The notes: generated by a model from the sequence alone, not told the origin. Shown: positions 17,790-26,787, counted from the first letter of the stretch. The stretch: 62,152 nucleotides of DNA from Kiritimatiellia bacterium (GCA_017427485.1 JAFRSR010000387.1:1-62152); one strand, 5' to 3'. Numbers and translations are program-made.

Positions 17790-18079
17790 CTGACTTCCCC
17801 GTACTTGTCTGCAATCGCCTCGCAGATTAAATCGGCGTCGCTCTTATCCGAAGGCAATGAAACGACCCCCGATATGTCATTGAGCCACTGTGGAGCGTTC
17901 TCGTCTGCCACGCGACGCAGGGCTGTCAAGCGTGGCGATTCGATGTCAGGCATCGAATATCTGTAAGCTTTCGCAAACAGTTCCATGAAAAGACGCGCGA
18001 CGCTCTTACGCTCACGAGCAGCGTAGGACTGCGCCGCCGCCACCATGTCACGCGGCAATTCTATTGTGGCAGTAGGTAT
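17786..18079 (-). CDS. VapB-like antitoxin / DNA-binding partner of the PIN gene
   Basis: The 97-residue product begins PTATIELPRDMVAAAQSYA if translation starts at an ATA codon (18079), which sits 5 nt after a strong GAGGTG. The only upstream in-frame start, a GTG at 18145, falls inside the promoter, so it cannot be in the mRNA. ATG at 18031 (MVAAAQ) is another option but lacks an SD. The ribbon-helix-helix-like N-terminus (TATIELPRDMVAAAQSYAAR, KSVARLFMELF) fits an antitoxin. The stop overlaps the toxin start by 4 nt. ATA starts are rare, so a sequence error (ATG to ATA) is also possible. Confidence 0.65.
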   Translation of the reverse strand: MPTATIELPRDMVAAAQSYAARERKSVARLFMELFAKAYRYSMPDIESPRLTALRRVADENAPQWLNDISGVVSLPSDKSDADLICEAIADKYGEVR

Positions 18080-18135
18080 TTCTTCACCTCGCTTTCCGTT
18101 TGAGGGGACAACGCCCCCTTCCAGAAAACGCCGAT

Positions 18136-18164
18136 ATGATACCACATCCCGCCGACGGTTTCAA
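18136..18164 (-). promoter_or_regulatory. Promoter of the antitoxin/toxin/restriction/wHTH operon
   Basis: -35 TTGAAA (18164-18159), 17-bp spacer, extended -10 TGG-TATCAT (18141-18136). No other promoter is obvious before 13808, so antitoxin, PIN toxin, MmeI-type enzyme and wHTH probably form one transcript. Confidence 0.75.
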
Positions 18165-18188
18165 GCCGCGGTCTTCGCGGTCTTCTGC

Positions 18189-19241
18189 TCACATCTGGAG
18201 TTTCGCCGACGCCATCTGGTCGACCTGTTCCTCGTGGAGTTTCTCGAACTGCGGAAGCGTCTTCACCCACGGCGCGGCCAAGATGCCCTTCAGGCGCGTG
18301 GGCGAGATGTGCTGTCGGACGAACGCCACCGTGGAGGAGACGCTGTCGTCCACGCTCCAGTTGGACGGCGTGGGCACCTGGTCGAATCCGGCCTTCTCCA
18401 GCTCGACGTAGGCGTTCGGCGGGTTGCACTGGCGCTCCCCCTTCAGGGGCTGGTTCAGGTTGAAATTGCGCCCGTAGTACCAGTTCGACTGCAGCACGCT
18501 CTTGGGCATGCGGTTGAGGAATTCGTCCTTCGCGTGCCAGATCTTGTCGCTCCAGCACCAGGCGCGCACGCCCCGTTTCTCGACCTCCTTGACGATGAAG
18601 AGGAAGTCGTGCCACCACAGCTCGCCCTGCCGCACGATGGAGATGGAGTGCTTGCGCTGATGTTCGTGCGTCTCCTCGTCGAAGCCGATGTGGAAGTAGC
18701 GCGGCGTGTCGAAAATGTCGATCACGTCCGCGATGACATCCGCGCAGACGCGGTAGTACTGCGGCGTCGAGACCATCTTGTGGTACTCCTTGAGCCAGAT
18801 GTCGTGGGTCGTGGAGAAGTTGAGCTTGGGTATCGGCTCAAGTCCCTTGGCCCGCAGCTGCTCCAGCTTCTTGCGGAACCGCTCCACGCCCCAGGTGCCC
18901 TTCACGGCCAGTTCGGGATGGCTGGGATAGTACAGCGCCTCCTCGAGATCCATGACGATCGTGTTCAGTCCCTTGGCGGCCATGCGGTCGGTGATCCGGT
19001 CGAACACGCCTTCGTCGAAGCGCACGTGGTCGGCGGCCGTCATCAGCTTGAGGTCCTCGCCCTTGTACTTGCCCCACTGCGTGACGGGCAGGTCGCACTG
19101 GATGTTGACACCGAAATGGAGCAGGACGCCCCACATGAACGCGGGCTCCGGCCGGACGGCGGCCGGCGACTTCGCCGCCGCTCCCGCCAGCGCCGCGCAA
19201 CCCGCGCCGATGAACTCTCTTCTCGTCTGCATCTGTTTCAT
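18189..19241 (-). CDS. Tat-exported GH20-like TIM-barrel protein
   Basis: 350 residues from ATG 19241 (MKQMQTRREFIG). An internal ATG at 19232 is also possible. The twin-arginine signal TRREFIGAGCAALAGAA is clear. The body reads as a TIM barrel: HFGVNIQCDLP, MDLEEALYYPS, IPKLNFSTTHDIW and RYFHIGFDEETHEH. The last holds an acidic Asp-Glu pair placed like the catalytic pair of GH20 hexosaminidases. The family is not certain. It is short for GH20 and lacks the N-terminal beta-domain. Driven by the promoter at 19340-19368. Confidence 0.7.
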   Translation of the reverse strand: MKQMQTRREFIGAGCAALAGAAAKSPAAVRPEPAFMWGVLLHFGVNIQCDLPVTQWGKYKGEDLKLMTAADHVRFDEGVFDRITDRMAAKGLNTIVMDLEEALYYPSHPELAVKGTWGVERFRKKLEQLRAKGLEPIPKLNFSTTHDIWLKEYHKMVSTPQYYRVCADVIADVIDIFDTPRYFHIGFDEETHEHQRKHSISIVRQGELWWHDFLFIVKEVEKRGVRAWCWSDKIWHAKDEFLNRMPKSVLQSNWYYGRNFNLNQPLKGERQCNPPNAYVELEKAGFDQVPTPSNWSVDDSVSSTVAFVRQHISPTRLKGILAAPWVKTLPQFEKLHEEQVDQMASAKLQM

Positions 19242-19339
19242 GGTCTGTACTTTTTCCTTCTTCAAACAATGCCGGGCCAACCACGTGCCCTCGCACGCAC
19301 TTGGAACGTCGAACGGACTAAGTGGTTCTCTCGACCGTC

Positions 19340-19368
19340 ATTATAACATTTGCCGCCAGCGCCGTAAA
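19340..19368 (-). promoter_or_regulatory. Promoter of the GH20-like gene, near-duplicate of the 1533 promoter
   Basis: -35 TTTACG (19368-19363), 17-bp spacer, TATAAT (19345-19340). It shares CTGGCTTTACGGCG, GGCGGCAAATG and TATAATGAC with 1533-1561, although the two genes encode unrelated Tat proteins. Confidence 0.75.
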
Positions 19369-19384
19369 GCCAGAGGCCCGCCGC

Positions 19385-22060
19385 CTACTTGAGCAGAATC
19401 ATCGTGCCGATGACCGGGCCGAAGTTGTAGGAACCCGCGCCGCTCTTGAAGAGCGCCCACTTCGTCGAACCCGTGTAGGCGTCCGGGATGCGCAAGGTCG
19501 GCGTGCCGTTGACCGTCTGGGCCGTAAACGCCCTCACGGAACCGTGGCTCTTGTAGGTTTCCAGGTTCTCGGGGTCCGTGATCTCGAACACGGCACCGTC
19601 GGCGAACGTCAGCGCTTTCCCGAACGTCGCGTGCCTGTTCGCGAACAGCTCCGCGCACGTGGCGCGCACCGCGTTCGTCACCGTGATGTCGCAGCCCGTC
19701 ACGTTGCCTGCGCCCGTGAACGTGGAGAGGAAGGTCGGGCGGGTAGAGGCGAACTGCAGCGTTGCACCCGACTCCACGCGGACGGCGGAGTTGGACGGCA
19801 CGACGCCGGTCGTGTTGGCGCTCAACATCCCCGACTCCACCGCGATGCCGCCCGTAAGCGTGTTCGTGGCGTAGAGGTACAAAGTCTGCGCGCCGCGCTT
19901 GACCAGCTCGCCGCATTTGCCCTCGTTGCTCGTGAGCGTGAGCCCGCATTCGTAGCGCGACAGGCGGTCGGGGCTTTCAAGATACGCCTTCGTGTCGTCC
20001 GAGTAGTCGCAGCCGCGCGAGGTGACGACGATGTGCGTCACCTTTTTCGCGTCATAGTCGTACTCCGCGTATGCGCTCGCGCCCCAGCCCGTCGCGTCCT
20101 CGAACACAACGCGCGCGATGCCGTGGTAGTTGGACGAGACGAACCCGCTTGCCGTCGGGAGCGCCACGCTCTCCACGCCCTTGCCAGTAGGCGATTCGAA
20201 GTGCAGCTGCATGTGGCTGGCCGCGAATCCAGACGGTTGGCTGTTAGATGACCCGGAGGATTCCGACGTGTCGATGACAAGCCCCTTCCCCCAGATGACG
20301 CTATGGGTCGGCGCGCGCTTGAGGAACCTTGGTTCAGAAGCGTCCAGGCCGCACCACCCGTGTCCGAACAGGGGCATCAGCGTGCCGCCGTCGAAGTTCA
20401 TGACCGCCATGAATCCGTCCGCGACAGTGTCGAGCTTGCCCAGTCTCGTAGCTCCCACCACGGCGCCGTCGTTCACGTTGAAGACATTGGTGGAAATCTG
20501 GCCGGCGCTGCCGAAGAGAAGGTACTCCGTCTTCATGACCGTGCCGGTGCCGGAGATGGTGACGTCTGACGGGCCGCCAAAGTAGCCCACGCGGAAACGC
20601 GAGGTCTGCCCGATGCGCGCGACCAGCGAGTCGTTCGTGCCGCCGCTCTGGTGGTACACGGCGAACCCGGCGCGTCCCGCATGCATGACAAAGTTCCCCG
20701 AACGTCCCTGGTACAGCCCGCCCGTCTGCCGGAAGCTTCCGAAGCTGTTGGTCGCGGCGCCGATGTAGACCGCGTTGCTCACGCAGGCCTCGCCGCCGGA
20801 CATCACCCAGTGCGAAACGCCTTTCGCGCTCTCGCCGACAAATGTGTCGCCCCTCACGCCGAGGACGCCGCCCGTCTGGCGGATGATGCCCCTTTGCGTG
20901 CCGTTACCCACGCGTATCCAGTTGAGAAGCGTGTGCCCGCCGCCGATCAGTACTTCGGACGCCTCGTTGATGACGAAGCCGTTCGAGAACACGCGCGACG
21001 CCGTGCTCGTCATCGCCGTCAACCCGCCATTCTGATGGTAAGTGTTGCGCCAGATGGACACGTCGCCGTTGAGGTACAGGCGACCCGTGCCCGTCCTGTA
21101 ATAAGTCACTCCTGCCGTGCTGTTGGCACCGGACTCCCCCGTCAGGGGACCGTCCAGATGAAGCACGTTGTTTTTTGTAATCTCGAATGTCACAGTGCCA
21201 CCAGGATGGTTTGCATGGTCCAGCAGATGGACGGGGCCGGAAATGTGGTTGTGGTTCGGGCCCTCTCCTGAATAGGCGGAAAGCGTTCTCCCGTTGAAGA
21301 GCTTGAACGTCGAGGGAATTGACTTGGTCGCCTGCCAGAGGAGGTAGTTGCTCGAGTTCGTCGAGACGAACGTCGTGTCGGCCGAGCAGTTCACGGCGGT
21401 CTGGAACGTGATGCGCCCCTTGTTCGCCTCCACCGTGCCGCCGCCGCCGTTCACGGTGCAGGCGTTGAGCATCCACTGGTCGCCCGACCGAGCGGAGTCG
21501 TTCCAGATGCGCCGGAGCGTGTGGCCGTTGAGGTTGAGCGTGCCGCTGCTAACGCCGTTGATGCCCCAGCGGTAGTCGCACTCGATGGTCGCGTCGGCCG
21601 CGAGGTTGAGCGTGGAGAACATGTTGTCATCTGTCCCCGCGCCGTCCGGCGGGTGGAAGCGAATCGCGCCCTTGTTGTCCACGCCGTCGCCCGATATCGT
21701 GATCACGTGCCCGGTGAAGCGGGCCTGGTTCTGGCCCGTCCCGTGCGGCGTCTTAAGGTAAAACGTGGCGCCGCTCTCCACGGTGACGGGCGTGCCAGTG
21801 CCCAGCGCCTTGAGGTCGGTGATGGCGAGCGTGCCCGTCTCGATCATCACATCGCCCGCGAACGCCGTTGTGGCGGCGGTGAGCACCACCTCGCCCGCGC
21901 CGCGCTTCACGAGCCGCGCGTAGTTGCCGATGGCCGTGCCGACCGTGTAGGTCTCGCCGGCGTCGGCCGTCACCACGAAGTCGGTGCCGTCCGGCTCCGC
22001 GCTCCCGGCCAACGCCGCCAGAGAGGCCAGAATCGTGAGGCAAAATATGAGCTTTTTCAT
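19385..22060 (-). CDS. Secreted autotransporter-type beta-strand repeat protein
   Basis: 891 residues from ATG 22060, chosen for the signal peptide MKKLIFCLTILASLAALAGS and AAAGGT upstream. The body carries autotransporter-associated beta-strand repeats (PF12951 type): LVKRGAGEVVLTAATTAFAG, then IETGTLAI and VESGATFYL. A second clear copy comes near the end (ELVKRGAQTLYLYATN, VESGMLSA). Long Gly/Asn-rich beta-helix stretches lie between. No C-terminal outer-membrane barrel is present. Instead it ends IGTMILLK-stop, the tag shared with other surface proteins here. Probably an adhesin or surface layer component. The 5' leader contains a large hairpin (22083-22170). Confidence 0.8.
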   Translation of the reverse strand: MKKLIFCLTILASLAALAGSAEPDGTDFVVTADAGETYTVGTAIGNYARLVKRGAGEVVLTAATTAFAGDVMIETGTLAITDLKALGTGTPVTVESGATFYLKTPHGTGQNQARFTGHVITISGDGVDNKGAIRFHPPDGAGTDDNMFSTLNLAADATIECDYRWGINGVSSGTLNLNGHTLRRIWNDSARSGDQWMLNACTVNGGGGTVEANKGRITFQTAVNCSADTTFVSTNSSNYLLWQATKSIPSTFKLFNGRTLSAYSGEGPNHNHISGPVHLLDHANHPGGTVTFEITKNNVLHLDGPLTGESGANSTAGVTYYRTGTGRLYLNGDVSIWRNTYHQNGGLTAMTSTASRVFSNGFVINEASEVLIGGGHTLLNWIRVGNGTQRGIIRQTGGVLGVRGDTFVGESAKGVSHWVMSGGEACVSNAVYIGAATNSFGSFRQTGGLYQGRSGNFVMHAGRAGFAVYHQSGGTNDSLVARIGQTSRFRVGYFGGPSDVTISGTGTVMKTEYLLFGSAGQISTNVFNVNDGAVVGATRLGKLDTVADGFMAVMNFDGGTLMPLFGHGWCGLDASEPRFLKRAPTHSVIWGKGLVIDTSESSGSSNSQPSGFAASHMQLHFESPTGKGVESVALPTASGFVSSNYHGIARVVFEDATGWGASAYAEYDYDAKKVTHIVVTSRGCDYSDDTKAYLESPDRLSRYECGLTLTSNEGKCGELVKRGAQTLYLYATNTLTGGIAVESGMLSANTTGVVPSNSAVRVESGATLQFASTRPTFLSTFTGAGNVTGCDITVTNAVRATCAELFANRHATFGKALTFADGAVFEITDPENLETYKSHGSVRAFTAQTVNGTPTLRIPDAYTGSTKWALFKSGAGSYNFGPVIGTMILLK

Positions 22061-22386
22061 GAGCTTACCTTTCGCATGTGTTGGAAGACGTAGGACGTAA
22101 GACAGAGGACAAAAGACAAAGGGTAGTGGTTCCATCCTTTGTCTTCCGTCTTCCGTCCTCTGTCCTTTCCCAAACTTGAACATGACGGTATCATACCACA
22201 CCCCGCCCTTTCCCCGCAAGCCGAAAAACGAACAGCCGAAAAACGAACCTGCGGCCGCAACAAGTTGCGGCCGGCGGCTCGGCGGGACGCCTCGCCCCAC
22301 CCCGGGGTATCCGATGTGGAAACCCCTGGGGATCCAGGGTGGAAACCCCCAGGATTTCGGCCTACGCGCACCTCGCTCAATTTACA
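22061..22386. other. Intergenic region with leader hairpin, promoter and terminator-like stem
   Basis: 326 bases without a gene. From left to right: ribosome site, word-palindrome F, promoter TGG-TATGAT (22195-22190), two tandem 15-bp copies of AGCCGAAAAACGAAC (~22218-22249), the stem GGCCGCAAC/GTTGCGGCC (~22254-22273), then a direct repeat of GTGGAAACCCC. On the minus strand the stem is followed by GTTTTTC, so it may terminate the esterase gene. Confidence 0.6.
22083..22170. repeat. Word-palindrome F (7-bp words) in the 5' leader of the beta-repeat gene
   Basis: Left arm ~22083-22122, right arm ~22134-22170, imperfect inverted repeats of GAAGACG/GAGGACA/AAAGACA words. Same word family as element C inside the restriction gene. 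It lies between the promoter (-10 TATGAT, 22195-22190) and the start codon, so it would be transcribed as a strong hairpin in the leader. Confidence 0.75.
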
Positions 22387-23712
22387 TTATCTGAAGATGA
22401 CGGACGTGCCATCGCCGATGTACTCGCCGAAAAGGGTGTCGAAGAGCGTATCGCCCTTGAAGATCACCCTCGACACGCGTTCCGCCCGAGCGGCGACGGG
22501 AAACGACACCACGCCGCCCTGCGCGGAAAGCCGCACCCACGCCGCGTCCTGAAGCACGTCGATCGAATAGACATATTTCGAATAGTCGAACACGATGCGG
22601 AACGTGTACTCCATGCCGCTACATGGCGTGACGCCGACCGCTGCCACGTCGACCCAGTGCGGAGGATCCGCCTCTCGTTCGCCACCCACCCACGCTTGGA
22701 AGCATCCGTTTGTGCCCAGGCGGATTGCGCATTGCGCCTCCGCGTCGGGGTCGGGGCCGTCCGCCGCGTATTCCGACATCTCCAGCGTCATCGTCAGCTC
22801 CACCTTGCGCCCCGACGACGCGGCATTCGGCGTGAACTCATTGTCATCGGCAAGCCACGCCTTGCCGCCGCTGCCGTAGACAACGTCGCCCGACCACGAT
22901 CCCGTGCGCCCGGAGATGACCGCGGATTCCCATATCCAGCCAAGACCTGAGTTCAACTGCGCGGAATCCGGCCTGCCCGCCGCGCACGACACCATCGCCT
23001 CCGCATAGCGCAGTCCGAATTCCCTGAGCGATTCCGTGTTGAAATGCACATTGTCCGAATTGGGGGTCAACCCCTCCGACGACGCCACGCGATAGGCGGG
23101 CACTTTGCCCTCAAGCGCGTGCAGGTGCGCATTAATGACCGGCCATCCCGTGTTCGAAAGGTAACGCCCGAGCTCGCCGGCGACGAACGGCACGGGGCCG
23201 AACTCGCGCCTGAACGAGGCGATCATGCCCTCGAACTTCGCGCCCCATGCCGGAGCCGCGCTCGCAGAGCAGTCGCCCTCGCCCTGATGCCAGAGTATGC
23301 CCTTCAGCGTTCCGCTCCGCAACGCGATTCGCGTCCGCGCCACGGCGTTCGACCAGAGATCCCCGCTTTCGACCCAGCGGTTGATGCTTGTCCCGCCGAC
23401 CGCGCAGGGTATCAGCCCGATGGAAACGCCCTCGCGCCTGTCGGCCATCACGCGGGCGAATGACGCCGCAAGCCCCGCCCCGGCGATGGTGGGCTTGTCG
23501 AAATGTATCGGCTCCTCCGCAACTTGCCATTCCCCGGCGGCGTCCAGCTTGAATATTCCTTCGGCGGAAACGCGGTTGGAGTCAGTCAACACGCCGCGGC
23601 CTGCCATGTTCGACTGCCCGATGAGCAGGTAGAGGTCCATGTCCCCCCGCGCGTCGCAGGCCAGTGCCGCGGCAATCGCGGCGGCCATGAATCCAAGCGT
23701 CTTCATTCTCAT
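22387..23712 (-). CDS. Secreted sialate O-acetylesterase-family (SASA/SGNH) esterase
   Basis: 441 residues. Start taken at ATG 23712 (MRMKTLGFMAAAIAAALAC); ATG 23706 is equally possible. After the signal peptide comes YLLIGQSNMAGRG, the block I serine motif of the DUF303/SASA family. GILWHQGEGD supplies the block with Gln-Gly-Glu, and SDNVHFN the catalytic Asp and His. The C-terminal ~150 residues form a separate beta-domain, probably carbohydrate-binding, ending GDGTSVIFR-stop. It would remove O-acetyl groups from sialic acid or plant glycans. It begins just after the stop of the upstream surface protein, with which it shares this tag and probably a transcript. Confidence 0.85.
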   Translation of the reverse strand: MRMKTLGFMAAAIAAALACDARGDMDLYLLIGQSNMAGRGVLTDSNRVSAEGIFKLDAAGEWQVAEEPIHFDKPTIAGAGLAASFARVMADRREGVSIGLIPCAVGGTSINRWVESGDLWSNAVARTRIALRSGTLKGILWHQGEGDCSASAAPAWGAKFEGMIASFRREFGPVPFVAGELGRYLSNTGWPVINAHLHALEGKVPAYRVASSEGLTPNSDNVHFNTESLREFGLRYAEAMVSCAAGRPDSAQLNSGLGWIWESAVISGRTGSWSGDVVYGSGGKAWLADDNEFTPNAASSGRKVELTMTLEMSEYAADGPDPDAEAQCAIRLGTNGCFQAWVGGEREADPPHWVDVAAVGVTPCSGMEYTFRIVFDYSKYVYSIDVLQDAAWVRLSAQGGVVSFPVAARAERVSRVIFKGDTLFDTLFGEYIGDGTSVIFR

Positions 23713-23723
23713 TCTGCGCCGCA

Positions 23724-25619
23724 TCATTTGATGACGATCATAAGTCCCGGTATCGTCGTCACGGTGAAGACGCGCGACGACTTGACGAAGACGACCGGCG
23801 GCTCGTCCTTGAGCGAACCCGCCGTGAATCCGCCCGTGCTGGAACTCGTCATGAATCTCTTCGTCACCCTGTCCCAGAAGCCGACGGCATTGTCCGACGC
23901 TCGCTTCACGGGAATGTAGTCGAGGATCAGGCCGCCGTCCGCGCTGTCGAAGCTCACATGCGACCACCAGCCGAACATGGCATTGCTGTTCCTGTAATTG
24001 TACGCCGTGCCGACGGACATTTGCCTCCCCTGCGTCCCGACCGGCAGCCCGGTGCCGATATTGGAATTGACAATCTCGCCATTCAGCGTGAACACACCGT
24101 TCGTAAAAGCTATTTCGTTGATCAGTGAAGCGTCCTTGGCGGCGCTGGCGCTCACACCGTATTTGACTGGCGGACGCTCATTCAGCCATGCCCCTCGCAA
24201 GACCACCGAGATATTGGTTCGGCTGTCGCCATCGGAAAGGAAGAGGAATCCACCGCCGCTCGTGCCGATGGAACCGATGCACGGTGCCGTTTTGGCTTGC
24301 TTCGCGACGGAGTAGTAGCCGAAACGAACACCGTAGACATCGGAGTCCACGAGGCCCGTGTCGACGTAGCTCTGGTACGAATCCTGCTTCAGCATGTCGA
24401 GCGGCAGGTACGTGTTCCACGCGACGACACGGCAGACGTCCCCGTTTTTCATGCCAAGCGAGGACATGTGCACGGGGTACGATCCCGCGACGGCGGAATC
24501 AGCCAGCACCGCCGAATGTGCCCAAGCCGACATGTCGTCGCCCTTGTCCGAAGTGTCCCAGAGAATCGTCAGTTGCTCGCCGGCGCAGCAGGACGGGACG
24601 TCAATCGTCAGCGTTGACTTGCGCGCGGAAAGTCCCAGATTCGCGAACGTCGCGGTTGCCATCGCGAATCCGCCTTCAAAGGTTTCGCCTGTCGGCGTTC
24701 CGGCGACGAACGCCTCAGAGCCCTCGCTTGTCTGGAAGGTCTTTTCCACCCTGTCGTAGAAGCCGACCGCATTGTCAGACATCCTCTGGGCTGGAACGTA
24801 GTCGCGAATCAGGTTGCCGTCCACGCCGTTGAGGCTCACGTGCGACCAGCATCCCCACATGGCAAAGTTCCCCGCATCATTGTAGCTTGTGCCGATGCGG
24901 ATCCCGCATTTGGCATTCCCCACCGCCACGCCAGCCCCCAGATTTGAATTCACCGTGCTGCCGTTCAACGTGAACACGCCGTTCGTAAACGCGAATTCGT
25001 TGAGCTTGGAGATGTCTGGAGTCGTTTCTGAACTAGCTCCATATTTGACGCCCGGACGTTGAGAAAGAACCGTTCCGCGCCACACGACGTAAGCCGTCGT
25101 CCTGCTGGAACCGTTCGCACAAACGGCGAAACCGTTCGTTACGCTCGAAGCGAAGCATGGGGCGTAGTCTTTGTTCTTGTAAACCGAATAGTATCCAAAG
25201 CGGATGCCATAGACGTCATAGTCGTAAACGCCGGTGTTGATGTAGCTCTTTTGCCGAGGTTGCCTCAACACGTCGAGCCGGGCGAAACGCTCGTACGACG
25301 CGATACGGCAGGGGGTATCATTCGTGATGCCGAGCGCCGCGAGGTCGACGGTGTACGTTCCGCCGCCGGACGGCACGGAATCGACGATCAGCGAGGAGTT
25401 GGACCAGTTGGTGACGACATTTCCTTTGTCGGTGGCGTCCCAGAGCAGCTTCAACCCCTTTCTCGCGTAGACGGACGAGGCCGTCACCGTCAACGTGTTG
25501 CCGTCGATGGAATACGCGACGTCGCCGAACGCCGAAATTGCCGTGAGTACCATAACCGCGGCGAGGCACACGGCGATTTTGCCGCCCCCGATTCGGGATG
25601 ATCTTGCGAAGTCATGCAT
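23724..25619 (-). CDS. Secreted two-module surface protein (LamG-like modules) with C-terminal tag
   Basis: 631 residues from ATG 25619 (AGGAGA 7 nt upstream). Signal peptide with a basic start (MHDFARSSRIGGGKIAVC) and the GGKIA motif seen in the array paralogues. Two homologous modules of ~290 residues follow. Each opens with a beta-domain ending LLWDATDKG or ILWDTSDKG, then a jelly-roll-like part with SYINTGVYDYDVYGIRFGYY or SYVDTGLVDSDVYGVRFGYY and WSHVSLNG or WSHVSFDS. The beta-domain is related to that of the giant protein at 5372-9601 (VWGAADAG). Ends GLMIVIK-stop. Binding partner unknown. A TATAAT at 25670-25675 is the likely -10. Confidence 0.75.
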   Translation of the reverse strand: MHDFARSSRIGGGKIAVCLAAVMVLTAISAFGDVAYSIDGNTLTVTASSVYARKGLKLLWDATDKGNVVTNWSNSSLIVDSVPSGGGTYTVDLAALGITNDTPCRIASYERFARLDVLRQPRQKSYINTGVYDYDVYGIRFGYYSVYKNKDYAPCFASSVTNGFAVCANGSSRTTAYVVWRGTVLSQRPGVKYGASSETTPDISKLNEFAFTNGVFTLNGSTVNSNLGAGVAVGNAKCGIRIGTSYNDAGNFAMWGCWSHVSLNGVDGNLIRDYVPAQRMSDNAVGFYDRVEKTFQTSEGSEAFVAGTPTGETFEGGFAMATATFANLGLSARKSTLTIDVPSCCAGEQLTILWDTSDKGDDMSAWAHSAVLADSAVAGSYPVHMSSLGMKNGDVCRVVAWNTYLPLDMLKQDSYQSYVDTGLVDSDVYGVRFGYYSVAKQAKTAPCIGSIGTSGGGFLFLSDGDSRTNISVVLRGAWLNERPPVKYGVSASAAKDASLINEIAFTNGVFTLNGEIVNSNIGTGLPVGTQGRQMSVGTAYNYRNSNAMFGWWSHVSFDSADGGLILDYIPVKRASDNAVGFWDRVTKRFMTSSSTGGFTAGSLKDEPPVVFVKSSRVFTVTTIPGLMIVIK

Positions 25620-25693
25620 GGCCGTCTCTCCTTGTCGTGTTTCGCTTGTCTGCGCCAAGTGGTTGAAATATTATATCATAGATTCACGCCACA

Positions 25694-26764
25694 CTATGGC
25701 CGCGCCGCGGGCGCAGCGTCCGGCAACTTTGCCTTTCGCGCGGCGGCGCTGCGCGCCGCGTAGTCCCGCCAGTTCTCGATCTCGAACTCCGCGAGCGCCT
25801 GGTCCACCGGGAGGGCGGGGTCCGTCGAGAGCACGGTGACAACGCCCGTGCGCCCCTCGTAGCGGTAGGCGAGGCGCGAGCCGTACTTCCTCTTCGCGGC
25901 GGCGAGCTTCGCCTCGTTGAAGTCGAGATGCACCACGCGGCAGTTCGTGTTGATGCGCACCGTGGCCGTGGTGACCGGGGAGACGGCGCGGAAGAGCTCG
26001 TCGCCGGCGGGGCCGACCACGGTCTTGTCGAGGGACCCCACGGTGGCCGCCACCACGTACGCCTGGCAGCGCGCCGCCCACGTGTGGCGGTTGTGCCCGC
26101 CGTCGTAGTAGGACGGAAAGGCGAGCACGTCCACGTTCTCCTTCGCGTAGAGGTCCTGGATCGGCTGGAAGTTGAGGTCGAAGCAGATCATCACGCCGAG
26201 GCGGCCGAAGTCCGTCTCCACCACGCACGTTCCCGTGCCCGGACGCACGTCCAGGACGGGGTTGCCCAGGTCGCGCACGGTGGGCTGGTACTTGTCGTAC
26301 ACGCCCACGACGTCGCCGTCGCGGTCGATCACGATGGCGCAGTTGGCCCAGGCGCCGTCCGACAGTTGCCGGTAGGTGGGGTACACGAGATAGCACCGGT
26401 GGCGCTTCGCGTAGGCGACGAACGCCTCCAGCACGCGGTTGCCGCGCCGGCGCAGCCAGTCCGCCTTCTCCTGCGGCGACACACCCTGGAGCACGTCGCA
26501 GATCTCGGGCAGCACCACGAGGTCCGGCTTGTTGCCGATCTCCTCGTCCATGGCCGCGGTCCAGTAGGCGATCATCTCCTCCGCCGAACGGCATTTCGCG
26601 CGCGAGAGCAGCCCCTTCCCGATGATCGACACGGCTATCTCCCGCCGCTTGACCGTCACGGCCTTCCGCACGGGCACGGGCACGCATGGCGGCGGCACGT
26701 CGGCGGCGAAGGCGGAGATGGCCGCGCCTGCCGCCACGAGCAGGATTGTCGTCAACTTGCCCAT
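25694..26764 (-). CDS. Secreted nitrilase-superfamily (carbon-nitrogen) hydrolase
   Basis: 356 residues from ATG 26764; a GTG at 26779 is an alternative. Signal peptide MGKLTTILLVAAGAAISAFA. The three catalytic residues of the superfamily are visible: Glu in LVVLPEICD (residue 87), Lys in GVYDKYQPT (158) and Cys in GVMICFDLNF (194). The family hydrolyses amides or nitriles, usually in the cytoplasm, so an exported version is less common and might act on amidated glycans (inference). It follows the Gfo/Idh/MocA gene with 23 nt between. Confidence 0.8.
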   Translation of the reverse strand: MGKLTTILLVAAGAAISAFAADVPPPCVPVPVRKAVTVKRREIAVSIIGKGLLSRAKCRSAEEMIAYWTAAMDEEIGNKPDLVVLPEICDVLQGVSPQEKADWLRRRGNRVLEAFVAYAKRHRCYLVYPTYRQLSDGAWANCAIVIDRDGDVVGVYDKYQPTVRDLGNPVLDVRPGTGTCVVETDFGRLGVMICFDLNFQPIQDLYAKENVDVLAFPSYYDGGHNRHTWAARCQAYVVAATVGSLDKTVVGPAGDELFRAVSPVTTATVRINTNCRVVHLDFNEAKLAAAKRKYGSRLAYRYEGRTGVVTVLSTDPALPVDQALAEFEIENWRDYAARSAAARKAKLPDAAPAARP

Positions 26765-26787
26765 CTCATCGATGATCACGACCAGGT

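Noticed and set aside
19385..22060. Classical type V autotransporter
   Set aside because: Beta-strand repeats are present but there is no C-terminal outer-membrane barrel; the protein ends in a short tag.
22083..22170. Riboswitch in the leader of the beta-repeat gene
   Set aside because: It is built of tandem 7-bp words in inverted arms, like copies elsewhere inside genes; no ligand-core motifs.
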